DNA from: Bidens hawaiensis
Lineage: Eukaryota > Streptophyta > Magnoliopsida > Asterales > Asteraceae
Direction of reading: 5' to 3'
Assembly: GCA_021521415.1 (NCBI GenBank)
Contig: JAIQDT010006498.1
Location: 102,509-166,508 of the forward strand
Length of the DNA: 64,000 bases
Positions 12,552 through 24,234 of this stretch are shown piece after piece. Both the position numbers and the translations under genes were made by a program. The notes below the pieces were generated by a model. It made no database searches and had not been told where the DNA came from. It saw only the letters and a program-made list of their open reading frames with translations. Each line of letters opens with the position of its first letter. The first letter of the stretch is position 1.

Positions 12552-15249
12552 TGGGATACAATTTCTGCCGCTGATGTCAAGAATTCGGCCCTCTAATGAT
12601 CTCAAAAGTGCATATTGATACTTGAAAGTTGAAACTGGAAGCTCCGAGTATCCTACATGTGAGTATATATCATTTCTTGTTATCTTCTCACTTTCTTGTA
12701 ATTTGACATGCTGCTTTCTGTTTCTTCCATGCAACTAACTCATCATAACGTAGATTTTGTCCAGTTTCTATATATGGGGTAAATCTAAGTGGTTATTTCT
12801 TGTGAAACTTCTGCTTAATCTGTGATTCACGATGGCTAGAGTTGGCAAGATGGGTGACTGGGAGGCCGGGTAGAGGACGGTGGGTTGACCTAGTAATTGA
12901 CCATATAAGTTTGGAGAAAATTTTATAATTGGATTGTTAGGGACCTAAATCAAACTAATCAAAGATAAACATCATATAAGGATAGTTACTAATGATTATT
13001 ACCTTAACATTAGCGTGTGTAATAACCAGACACTTATTTCATAAATTATTGTCATGATAATCATGATTACAGAACAATGTTATTACCTAATAATTATTAC
13101 CCTTGAATAAAGCGATTGATGAGGTTGCATGAATAAAAATAAACCGACTCCAAATGTTTGACTCCCATTTTCTTACATATTTCACTCGTTTGAGATGAAA
13201 CACAACCCGAATCTTACTCTTAACATTGCATTTACATATATCTATTGTCTTTCCTCTGAATCCAGTCATCTTTTCTACTAAATGCATCCCTTGATTAACT
13301 TGGCATGTTAATTTGTAAATTCGTTGCTAATCTTACATGATTACAGGAACTACTGCTATATCCAGAGCAGAGGTACAACTACATGCGCAGATGGTTCAAC
13401 ATGCTAAGGCTTACAAACTTGAGGGTTTGATTGTACAAAAGACGTTGCATTTTGCAAGATTGAGCCATTACAACTAAAAATGTTAGTTACGTTGATTCGA
13501 GTCTGTTGATTTATATCGTTATATGGTTGATTATTACGTCAATAACACAATGAACATGAGAAACTTGTAAACTAGCCTAATTTTCACGAGAGAAACTTTT
13601 TTGAGAGACCCGAGTGTTTCTTGTTTCTCAAGAGTAGATTTCCTCAAAACAAATGCACGATGCCACATGATTGGTCCCCCGCGTGTTCTTGGTTTAGCTT
13701 TAATATTCCTTATTGGTTTAGCCTTAATAATCCTCAAAACACGATGGGAGGCATCCCAATGACATGGGTATGTTGTAAACATGAAGTTGCTTGGGACAAA
13801 AGATTAGCTTTAAAAGATTATATTGATAAAAATAATCATAAAAATCAGAAGCTTCTTGTAGCAGGAATAACGAAGTCTAGATCTATTTGACTAACAAACA
13901 AACAAATCTATCAACAAATCTATCAATAACATCTTAGGACAAACATCAAGAACACCCTAGGACAAACATGTTAGTGTTCTAACAATAAAGAAAGAACAAA
14001 AAAACAATTTTTCTTGTCTTAGTATGCACTCATCACAGTTGCTAATTAGTTTTTTAGATAGTTATCTTTTAAATGATGTAAGAGTTACATAACTGATTGA
14101 CATGTTATCCTCAAATCAAGATAACCGTATGATGTGTGCACTCATCACCCTTGCAGGACAAGCCACGTAGGATTAGTAGTCAGGTTTATGTTTTGTGCAT
14201 GTGTAAAATAAAGGAGTATAGGGGGATGCTCCATACTCCACATACTGTCCCATGTTCTAGATAGTGATCACTTGTATCATCTCCTTAAAGGAAGTGTTTC
14301 CTACAGTTTGTTTTATTATGCATATGAATATGAATTAAAAAGTCTATTTCATTCTCAATTCTTCAAGTTGTAAGTCTTATTTCTGGCCATTCGATCCGTT
14401 GATGCTATCACCGTATAATCTTGAGCGTAATTTCTTTGCTATTTGCCCTCGATCTGTTTTAATCCATATACATGTATGCATCATCAACCGAATGCTAGCA
14501 TAACATAATTGAAAGTTATTTCATTTCAAGCAATAATGGGGAAAAAACATGATAGATTCCTCATTACTAGAGCGCATCGAGCCTGTTATTACATTGATAG
14601 GGTTACCCAAGAGGAACAAAATTATTATCACCAGGAAGACAAAATTGATTAATGTCATTAGGCACTGATTTACCAGCTGAAACAGAGACTTCAGTATCAG
14701 CATTTGTTCCTTTCTATACCTGCATTTTATATCTTTGTTAAAGTTAATTGAATATAGAAGCAATAATCGCGGATTAGATAACATCTGTATCTATACTAAA
14801 TGATAAATAAATTAATTTTTTGTTATCAAGTGTCACTCTCATCATGTATCCTCACCCTTTTTTCCAGCCTAGCATCTCCTCTTATTAATAATACATATTT
14901 TTTAAATTTTTTACCCGTCTTTCGCTCCTATTAAATAATCATGATTTATATAATTCTTTTTATAAAACGCTTTTTTATTTAAAAAAATTATATGTTCATA
15001 AAGCATTCTTGCAAATTGAACGTTACTTTCATTCAGTAACACATGTAATGTGAATCACATTGTTTTTATTAACCAACCAACCCATGTAATACATCGGCCT
15101 ATAAACCTACTAGCGACAACATCAAAAGCACACGACAACAAGCATATAACAAACTTTGTTAACCGTGAAAATCAAGTACAAATCTACAACAACAAAAATG
15201 AAAATTAGGATTACGACCGAAAGCCAACCAATTTACCTTAAAAATAATA
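12552..15249. other. 3' UTR of the JmjC gene, then AT-rich non-coding DNA
   Basis: The first part is probably 3' UTR. A donor-like gtgagtat at about 12660 and an acceptor-like ttacag at about 13347 could mark a 3' UTR intron, which is inference. Beyond about 13500 no exon, RNA gene or complete element is recognised. Short open frames on both strands match nothing known to me. Confidence 0.45.
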
Positions 15250-15412
15250 TTAATTGAAACGTACATGCTGCTTCGTCATTGGGGGTGATTCCTGTGGGCA
15301 GTGAGTAAAAAAGCTGCAACCGTCATGGGGCTCGGGCGTGGGTTCAAGTAAGGCCTTAAGCATAATAACCTGTTGGATCGCCTGAGACTTGTTCCACGAC
15401 GGCCGTCTCATC
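15250..15412 (-). pseudogene. Orphan PEAPOD (PPD/TIFY4) exon fragment
   Basis: On the minus strand an exon-like segment begins right after an AG acceptor at 15413-15414 and reads MRRPSWNKSQAIQQVIMLKA then LLEPTPEPHDG. The MRRPSWNKSQAIQQV block is the C-terminal half of the PPD domain of PEAPOD transcriptional regulators, which restrain meristemoid proliferation in leaves. The upstream part of the domain (the DDISQLTREDCRK-type segment), the TIFY motif and the Jas-like part are not found within about 1.5 kb on either side. The frame runs into a stop at 15250. It is therefore most likely a gene fragment, captured or left by a decayed gene. A distant, unrecognised exon structure cannot be excluded. 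Confidence 0.75.
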
Positions 15413-15429
15413 CTTGTACCTAAAAAATT

Positions 15430-17051
15430 TTTTAAAGTGAGATTATTATTGGCCAACCTAAAAAATGTGAGATTTATAAAATTCAGTTTTCCCATTTCTT
15501 CAAGTTTCTTAATATATACAATTTTTTTTAAAAAAAATTAATTATTCTAGTTATTTACATGTTCAGCAGGTTATGACTATATATAATAGATCAAAAATTA
15601 TTAATCTTCAAGTTGAACAAACAAAACTCATGAAAAAACTAGGAACATGCACCTAGAATTGAATAATGAAACTTGTAAACAAGTTGCACAACCATCTTAA
15701 TATTAAAGGACGTCTATTTTATTACTTTTTTGGTCGTCCTTTTATTACTTTGTGGTGGCTTAGGTATTTTGGTCGTTGGAAATAGTTTCTTATTCTAATA
15801 TATTTGTTAGATGTTTTGGTGTGATTTGATTGACTTGTTGACTAATGTGAATCATAATATTCATTAAAAAAAGTTAGAAAGCACATACCTAGTTGAACTT
15901 ATTATGATTTTTGGTGTTAGAACTTCATTGGTTGTTAGGAGCCAAGCACGTAAGTACTCGGGGATCTAAGGGACCCCTTTGCAGAAGTCCGGGGTAGAGC
16001 ACCTGGTTAGGGCCGAAAATTGGCCGCAATCTTGAAGCAATCTGAATTTCAAATTGATAACTTTTGAAGGTGGTTTATGGTCACCCGATATGTACGAATT
16101 TTGGATTTTGGTCATCTCTCTTTCATTATGGTTCTCAAAATTCACACATACTAAATTCTTGTCAGAATTCTGAGCTTTATGCGTTTGGAAAATTCGGATG
16201 AACCGTCGAATTATTTCGATCTGAAAGTGTCTTTCACGACTATCAGTATTATCCAATTGTTACGAAGTATGATTCCCTACATTTTTTAATATTTAAGTTG
16301 CGCCCCATCTTAATCATCGTCGATGCATTCACACATCCTAACTATGTTTCATAGAGAATATATAAATAGCATATGAGCTCCTATATATTGATATTTTTTT
16401 CTAACACGACTCATTTTGATCAGAACTCGTGTTAACCTTAACTAAATGAAGACATTTTAACCCAATTCGTTTTAAACTGAATCCAATTTAACCTATCAGT
16501 TAACTACCTTGTTTGACCAGGCAAACTTACAATAGTATAATAGAACAACAATGATATATGAGAAATCGAGAATTCTTACTTTAGACTTAAAAGAAAACTT
16601 ATTTCACCTATTTTCAGTGGCGAAGCTTAGATAAAATAGAAGGGGCCGAACTGATTAATACGTACAAAACAATGTTCTAAATTTGAGGCGACCAGACTTA
16701 ATACGCATAAAATTTTCAGACAGGATACGTAAACTTACACTACTGAAAAATATAATAATAGTGGGCCGGGGCCACCCCGAGCTATAAGTAAGTTACCCCC
16801 TTGGCTGCTTTAATTTTTATATTTAAAATGCATAATCTTAGACCCATACATTACATTGAAAAACATGTGGAACATTTAAACTTTAAAAAGACTTAATAGA
16901 AACATGTAATTGTCAAACTTCCTAGAAGTCGTATATATGTATTAAAATAAACTTCGATCAAAGATTATATGTTAAGCAGCTTCAAGTGTTCAACTCATCA
17001 CAACTCCAATTCCCTCATTCATTTCCATCTAAAATTTCCTATAATAACACA
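15430..17051. other. Intergenic DNA upstream of LFG copy A
   Basis: No gene is visible. Sequence near 15600-15700 (cttcaagttgaacaaac ... aagttgcacaaccatctt) recurs at about 21945-22035, upstream of the broken LFG copy B, marking a segmental duplication. A block at about 15960-16270 has a repeat-like look but no recognisable ends. A TATA-like tatatatgta lies at about 16931-16940, roughly 115 bp before the LFG start codon. Confidence 0.5.
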
Positions 17052-18471
17052 ATGTCGGATCAGTCCTTATTAAAAACCGACATCGAGTCAGGGTCAAGTG
17101 ATCCACCAATTCCGGAATACTCTCCAGAACATCGATGGTCGTTTATTCGTAAGGTATACTCCATCGTGGCCATGCAACTACTCTTCACTGCGGCTGTTGG
17201 TGCTGCCGTCGTCTCTTGTCAACCCCTTGTCACCTTCATGACGACTACCACCGCTGGATATGCTTGTTATGCTCTTATCATCCTTTCTCCGCTTATTAGT
17301 ATGTTAATTTCATTTGTATTAAATTAATATGATTTTTTAGTATATAGATATAGATACATATAGCCATATAGGGACAACTCTGTAAAATAATAACCAAGTT
17401 TCAAAATGTTTGTACGTGTGTTGGTGTGCAGCCATATGTCCATTGTATTGCTACGCTGAGCGACATCCTGTGAACTATGTGTTACTAGGGATCTTCACCT
17501 TTGGTATATCTTTTGGTGTTGGCATGGCATGTGCCTTCACTAGCGGTAAGTCGAAGATGATCCAACAACTTGACGCTTTTTTCCTTTCATGATATTTTAT
17601 ACACGTAGGCCTGTATATAAACCAAATGTTCAGTGAACTGTTCGCTCAGTTCATTTACAGGCCTGATACAAGAGTTATTTTGGGTCTTTTCTTATGCGTT
17701 GTTGTTAAATGTTACGGTGCTCCTCAAACATTAATTGCTGAATTTAACACAATCATGTAAATTATTGCAGCGAGGGTCGTTTTGGAAGCTATTATTCTAA
17801 CATCGGCGGTGGTTGTGAGTCTCTTGTTATTCACATTTTGGGCGGCAAGGAAAGGTTACGAGTTTTGGGTCTTTTTCTTATGCGGTGTTGTTACGGTGCT
17901 TATTGTAGCCCCCATCATTCAGGTCCAAACCTTACTCTTATGTGGAGTCTATAGATTAACCATCCACGTTAGTAACTAGCTATAATATAAAACCATACAT
18001 ATATTTGATATGCATATAAAACTATCAAGTTTAATGACCAAATGACACATATCAAGGTACAATTACTAAGTGGAACATTAAGATAAACACATACTGTAAA
18101 ACCTCTAGCGAAAAGTGTATTGAAAATTAATTATAGTGTTGAGTAATAACACATATATATTAAGATATATAACACATGATACGTACACACATTCTACTTG
18201 CACATAATGTATATAATAAGTACATGTTTTAGGTGTTAATTTGCTTGCTTTAATATTTTGACAGATATTCTTTTGTCTGGTGAAGTTTAACATGATGATA
18301 TACGCTAGTCTTTCTGCTATAATCTTTTGTGCTTACATTGTCATCAACATTGAATTGGTGATGGTGCGATACACGTATGACGAATACATTTGGGCTGCCG
18401 TGGTGTTGTACCTAGATATCATTCGTCTTTTTCTTTTATTTCTTCGCGCACTTGCAGACAGACGGAGATAA
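17052..18471 (+). CDS. LFG: LIFEGUARD / BAX inhibitor-1 family membrane protein (copy A)
   Basis: Four exons (17052-17298, 17432-17545, 17771-17922, 18265-18471) encode 239 residues with no stop. The product is a TMBIM/LIFEGUARD-type seven-helix protein. Family members sit in the ER, tonoplast or Golgi and dampen cell death or modulate calcium. Family marks are RWSFIRKVYSIVAMQLL (res. 29-45), ERHPVNYVLLG (92-102), ACAFTS (115-120), FTFWAARKGYEF (141-152) and RYTYDEYIWAAVVLYLD (206-222). Two features are odd. The family's YDTD element is replaced by INIE (198-201), so the first aspartate of the family's conserved acidic pair is Asn199, while D222 in LYLD remains. The loop after GYEF is two residues shorter than in copy C. 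An in-frame ATG at 16986 would add 22 residues; 17052 was chosen because copy B begins with the same MSDQSLL. The C-terminus ends in a basic ADRRR. Function may be altered, but the frame is intact, so purifying selection is likely or recent. Confidence 0.88.
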
Positions 18472-18785
18472 CGGTTGTGGTGGTTTGTTTGTACCGCAAG
18501 TGTTTGAGTCTGGTTAAACATTTTGTTGTTGCGTGCTATTTTTAACATTCAAATTAATGTTGTATATCTTTTCTGAGTTACGTTTGTTTTTCGAATTTTA
18601 CAATCAGTTATTGTATTTGTCAAATTACTAGTAAAGCATCCTGGTTTACAAAAATAATGAGTTTCGAACAAATTGTACTTATTTCTTTAACTGCGATACA
18701 TAATAAGTATATGTAATCGCATAAGCGACTTATTTCTTCATCCAACTATACAGGCCATGTACAACTAGAAGTGTTTATGTGACTT
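18472..18785. other. 3' flank of LFG copy A
   Basis: This is probably 3' UTR and terminator region. No other gene is seen. It ends in the CTT target duplication (18783-18785) of the CACTA element. Confidence 0.5.
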
Positions 18786-21589
18786 CACTACAAGAAAAGT
18801 GCGCATTAGCGGCGACACCACTATTAGCGGCGACACCTCCGGATCCATGCCAAGATTTATCCTGGCCGTTGATATGAGATGAATCTAACAAGCAGGGTGT
18901 CATCATAATACATAATATTTCCCTCCATCTCCTCCTTAACTTTTCATTTATCCCTCCAATTACACTCTCCAAATCGACGACCTCACACCACCGTATACAC
19001 TCTCCAAATCGACGCAGCCGGTACACCACCATACATTCTCCATCTCACCGACCACTGTGAAACAGGCTCCCGCCACCGTCTCCAGCCAGTCAAATCACCG
19101 TCGGAGCCCGAGGTATCGTTGTCGAACAGCCGTTTTCGCAATAGACCACCGTCTTTGTCACTGGAATTTGGTTAGTATGTGTGTTTATGTTTGTATGTAG
19201 GTTAAATTTAGTTGAATTTGCTAGTTAGGTTAAATTATAGTTGAATTTGTTTATGTTTGTATGTGGTAGCTCATTTAATAAACCATCCCGAACCTGAGCT
19301 TAGTGTGCGTAAATAAAATAATATTGGTCTAAACGAGCTGAACCCAAGACACGGTCGGCTTGGCTCGTGACATGGATCGGCTCATGACTTGGTTTGTAGT
19401 TTATGAGATTTATGAGCACAATTAGTTTATACAAGATGTTTTGAGTTTATGATTTTATTAACACAATTAGCCATGGATCGGCTCATGACTCGGTTTGAAG
19501 TTTATGATTTTTCTTTAACACAATTAGCCATGGTTGGTTCGGCTCGTGGCTCAATTTGTGTATATAAAATAATGGTGATAATAATTATGAGTTCTGATTT
19601 CGTGGTTAACCAGAATAAATGTAAACAAAAGTATTTTTCATCTTTGACGGGCCATTTATTAGTACAGGTCAAAACGGGCAGAGGGAGTTTACCAACAAAC
19701 GCTAGTATCCATTTAAAAAGAAAACTATAAACAACTAATGTGATAATTACTATTGTAATAACAATCTAATAATAAAGATAACACAGGCTTATATATAAAC
19801 TGACTTAGGAGGTCATATGCATTGCAAATAAACTTTTTGAATTGACCCATTTGACTGCTTTTAGATAATACAGAACTCGTATGTTAAACAAATTGTCTAA
19901 CGAGCTGACCTGGACTTGGCTTGTTTATAATTTAGTTGAACCCGAACCTGAGCCGAGGGAGAGTCTGATTAAAAGAATAGTTTATTGCAATAGATAACTT
20001 AAATCATATTTTATTGTATATCTTATAACTGTTCAGATCATGGCGGACGTCATGCCTCGAGGACATGGCGGCGATTGTGCCGAGGATCCGCCACCTTCAG
20101 GCGGTTTTGGGAGAGGTGTTCACAAGGAGGACGGCTCGTTTTGACTTGTGAGGGCTCGAGCTTTAGAAATGGTTGTTTATGTTTGACTTAATTAAACAAG
20201 CTATCTAACCGAACATATTAAATGATCTGCAGATTCAGTGAGCAGCTTATGATTTAAATGATTTTCCTAATGCTCCTCTAGATCTATCAGCAAGAGCAGT
20301 CGTGTGGATTGTTGGATTTCTACCTGGGCTCAAAGTCAAAATAATCCCTTCTGAAGCGAACTGAGGTGGTAAGTAAATCTCTTATTTCTTTTACAAAACA
20401 TGAAACTTATCATGCTAACATAAGTTATATTATTTTAATTATGATCTTTATAATTTCATGTATCAGGAACCAAATGTGATCATGATTGGCAAATTTGTAA
20501 AAGACATCACAGAGTTTTCAACTTTTGTTTCTGGGTCTCAATCCCTTGCTGCTGTAATAGTGCGCTGTGTTGTAAGTCTTAGCTCATGTTAGTTTTACAT
20601 ATGTTACTAACAATAACATTTTTTGTATTATGTTTTATCATATGAAAATTTCTTAATATTTTCTTGAGCAGGTGTAGGAAAAACTCAATTTTCATGATGT
20701 AATATCAAGTGGGTTGTCACCTGGAGGCTCCACATACTAGGTAACATTTGCTTTTGACACGTACTATAACTCGAGCCCGAGCTGGAAAAAACAGCTCACG
20801 AGCCAAGCTCGAGATTTTCAAAAAGAGCTCGAAACGAACCGAGCTCGAGCCTAGTTGAGCTCGGGCTCGGTTCGGTTCGTTTACACCGCTACCATTCTTA
20901 CTTGTATGCTCATTGTTTTAACCATCTTAGCATAGTTTTGTTAGGTCCCAATAATCATTATTCAGAAGATATTTTCTCAAGTTTTCTCATTCATTGATGT
21001 ACAACTTTTCAATAGGTAACGATTTTGTTCATGTCAAACTCGTTATCTCCTTTTCTATACTGGCATTCTTGCTTTTATGTTAAGTCATAAGTGTATTGAT
21101 AATATGTAGTTTTGTTATAACTTATAGTGATTACTTATTTTGTAGGATCAAATTAATGTTTCAGGACCCAAGATATGGACTCGAAGAAGGCATCAAATAA
21201 AGGAAACAAAGTTGATACAGACGACGAGATATGGACTAGTTAGTTTTATGTTTTAAATATTTGACTTAAAAACAAAGTGTTTGTGGATAGTTTCTTCTAT
21301 GTTTGACTTGAACAAAATGTTTATATATATCCATTGGTTGCGGTTTGTATTTGCACAAAATTATATTATTTTTTGCCGTAAAAAGCTGGAAATGCTAAAA
21401 GAAAAAACACACACGTAAAAGTGAGTATTAGCGGCGACATTTGAGGTAATAGCGGCGACAAAGGCGTCGCTAAAAGCCCATCGGAATCAACAAATCGGAT
21501 TCCGGTAACATAAAGTCGCCGCTATTGCTTCATTTTAGACTATTAGCGACGAGGAATTGTCGCCGCTAAAAGTCAATTTTTTTGTAGTG
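18786..21589. mobile_element. Non-autonomous CACTA (En/Spm) DNA transposon
   Basis: The element begins CACTACAAGAAAA and ends TTTTTTTGTAGTG, and is flanked by identical CTT target duplications at 18783-18785 and 21590-21592. Its length is 2,804 bp. Subterminal repeats of TTAGCGGCGACA occur twice near the left end (about 18806-18835). Near the right end they occur in both orientations (about 21427, 21452, 21513, 21556). No transposase is recognisable. Inside, at 20037-20160 and 20470-20580, are exon-like fragments such as a frame reading MADVMPRGHGGDC, disabled by stops. They may be remnants of a subterminal-binding protein or captured DNA. Confidence 0.92.
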
Positions 21590-21592
21590 CTT

Positions 21593-22203
21593 GGATAGTT
21601 CTCTAAAGGTGGATTATGAAGACGCTCCACTATACGTGCGTGCACACACACACTAGAGAAGTGCCAATGTGATGTGGTGGGGAGCTTCATGCTGAGCTCG
21701 GCTCGGTTAAAAATTGAGCCGCTCAACTTAATTTGGATCAATTTTACAACTTACTTTATCATAAATGCTAAATATATATATATACAACTTGATCTTGTCA
21801 AATGGCTAAAAGTAAACTTTTACTTGGCCAAAAAAGTGAAAATATAAGTTACACAACTTTTAAATTCTTGAATAATGAAAGTGAAGCCATCCGAATAGTA
21901 GTATGAACACCCCTAAATTCTTACATATATAAAGAATAGATATATTATTAAACTTCAAGTTGAATAAACTTAACTTATCACTAAAACCAGGAAGGTGCAC
22001 TTAATTTGAATAATGAAACCTACAAGCAAGTTGCACCACCTTCTTTAGCTTGAAGTCTCCATAGGCGGCCACATCGGCAGCCAAGAACTTACTCCGTCGT
22101 CGCCCAAACGAGCTTCTTCCACGCCTACTCCTATTTCTGTGTCATTATACACACACGTTCAGAACTCAAGCCAATTCCTTCATGGCCTCATTCAATATTT
22201 AAA
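21593..22203. other. Duplicated upstream region of LFG copy B
   Basis: From about 21940 the DNA resembles the region upstream of LFG copy A (near 15600-15700), then runs into the ATG of the broken copy B. This supports tandem duplication of promoter plus gene. An (AT)-rich run lies near 21772. Confidence 0.5.
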
Positions 22204-22272
22204 ATGTCGGATCAATCCTTATTAAACCCGATATTGAGTCAGGGTACCGCATTATCCGACGATGGAGGAAAG
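22204..22272 (+). pseudogene. LFG copy B, truncated exon 1
   Basis: The segment starts ATGTCGGATCAATCCTTATT, nearly identical to the first codons of LFG copy A (MSDQSLL). A one-base deletion in the A run after TTATTAAA shifts the frame by codon 9. Similarity fades after about 22245, and the rest of exon 1 and all of exon 2 are missing. Exons 3 and 4 of what is probably the same gene lie at 46198-47304, beyond some 24 kb containing retrotransposons. Confidence 0.8.
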
Positions 22273-22536
22273 TTTAAAAACAACACAAATGAGAATTGAA
22301 TCTATGACCTTTGATTGCATATATAGACTACCGCTTTTCCTTTAAACCAAGGATTCGTTTTATAAATTTAGGTTTTAACACAAATTTATGTTTTAAAACA
22401 TATATAATTCTTTTTAACAATTATGTGTCTCGAGTGAACTTTGAACGTGTCTGGGTCTGTCGCCCTCCTCGACCTCCCTTTGACCAGCTTTAGGAAACTC
22501 TAACACAAAAGGCCAAAAGGGTGTGGGTGTGCCGTG

Positions 22537-22584
<48 letters not shown>

Positions 22585-23578
22585 AAGTTTTTATTTGACG
22601 GGAAAAAAAATAATTTTTAACTAAAAAAACATGCTATTTAACAGACTTACCAATTAAAATGGCTATTTTAATGATTTTGTAAGGTCTATAAAAGAAGTAC
22701 GTTGAATTATTTAGATAACTAATTTAAATTATGAAACAAAGATATCACATAAGCTTAATTATGTATGGTACGAGAGAGGAATGTATCCAACAATAAAATG
22801 TAGAAAAAGCAAAAAAAGAAAAGAAAAAAAAACGATTATTATATAAGGGTATATAATATAACTAGGGTTGTTTATTATTTGAATAGAGCTAACAAATACC
22901 AAAACACCAAAATTAAAATTGGATTACTTTGTGAACTGGGTTAGGATTCAAAGTGAATTTCGTTAGCTTTAGAATCAAAATACCTAGACCACCAAAGAAT
23001 AATAAAAAGTTAGGGCCAACCGTTTTTTCCGATTGATTCAGCAGTAACTTCATGACTTTTTTTATGGGAAGTCATGGGTTGAAGTCTCGCTTGAAGCATT
23101 TTGTTCTGGGTTGAGCCATGAGGTTTTTTTAGTTACGGGTTTCATTCTATATGGGTGGGGCTGATGGGCCGGATCATCATGTATAGTCTTCAGAAATAAG
23201 ATCGTGGTCCATTTACCAGAATGATTTTCGGTGTCCGGGCCTTAGAAAAAATCACGTAGTTTCTTATTCTTTTTAAAAATTTAATAATATACCACATGTT
23301 CTAATTGGAAGTAAATCAACTTACGACATATGGTTGGCGAGCATGCATGGATGAAAGGCATGTTGATGAATGATGATAAATCATCATACTAATCATTTTA
23401 TAAGAACTACTTGTATTTAACTATTCATTAATATTAGTTAACGTTAGTTATTTTCTATTTTATATACAATTTATTTATATAATAAGAACATGTTATACGT
23501 GTTTACACCTTTTCTCTCATCATTTGCATATCTTTATCTGTCATCATAATATTATACCGACATTAATAGACAAAGAAA
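22273..23578. other. AT-rich non-coding DNA between LFG B exon 1 and the Tat element
   Basis: It contains the AT microsatellite and otherwise unremarkable AT-rich sequence. No exon of the LFG gene and no other gene is seen. Confidence 0.5.
22541..22582. repeat. (AT)21 microsatellite
   Basis: An uninterrupted AT dinucleotide run of 42 bp. It is likely to vary in length between individuals. Confidence 0.97.
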
Positions 23579-24197
23579 ATGTTACTATAGATGTAGGGTA
23601 CTAAAAAGACCCAAATGCCCTTAAGTAACACCCGCGGGTCAACCAAGAGCACGTCACAAGTCACCCGCGGGACATATGAACTATCCGCATAAATCATCTG
23701 AGGAAGAAACACCCTCATGGCACATGCGGAAGCATCCTGGCACCCTCAAAAGTCATCCGCAAGAGGAATACCCTTCCGCGTAATGACCACGAGGTAATGC
23801 TTCGGGACAGCTGTCAACAACTAATTACCTTCTAGAAGATTTATCAAGATGCTTTCTTGAGCAATACGTGATTCCTTGGCTAATCAACTAATGACACCTG
23901 GCAAGGTCGTTATAACCGTGCACATGGCCAATATTACCCCATTAACCAATGTTAGAGAGACGCGTGTTTAGGTTGTTATACATGCACATGCAACGCATAG
24001 GCTGAACCTATCATATGAGGACACGTGTCCAGGCGGTTATGAGAGCATCTTCTAAAGGGACAGCTGGCCCAATCACTTCCCCACACCCTTCGGCTATAAA
24101 TACCCTCTCAATCATCATGAGATATTCATTCACTCCCACTGTACTATCTCAATTTACCTAAGTACTTTATCTCCATCAGAATTGTACTTATTCTCAC
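23579..24197 (+). mobile_element. Partial 5' LTR of the Tat-lineage element
   Basis: The sequence starts tgttactatagatgtag and has the composition of plant Tat LTRs, with repeated cccgcggg motifs at about 23630-23670. A promoter-like ggctataaataccc lies at about 24092-24105, followed by an R/U5-like segment ending near cttattctcacgg. No matching 3' LTR is present in the window and no tRNA primer site was found after it. Both boundaries are therefore provisional. Confidence 0.55.
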
Positions 24198-24234
24198 GGA
24201 TCTTAATATTGAAACACGTGAAGGAGCAACATCC

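Noticed and set aside
16986..17051. Upstream in-frame ATG for LFG copy A
   Set aside because: The extra 22 residues have no match in copies B or C; both A and B share the MSDQSLL start at the inner ATG.
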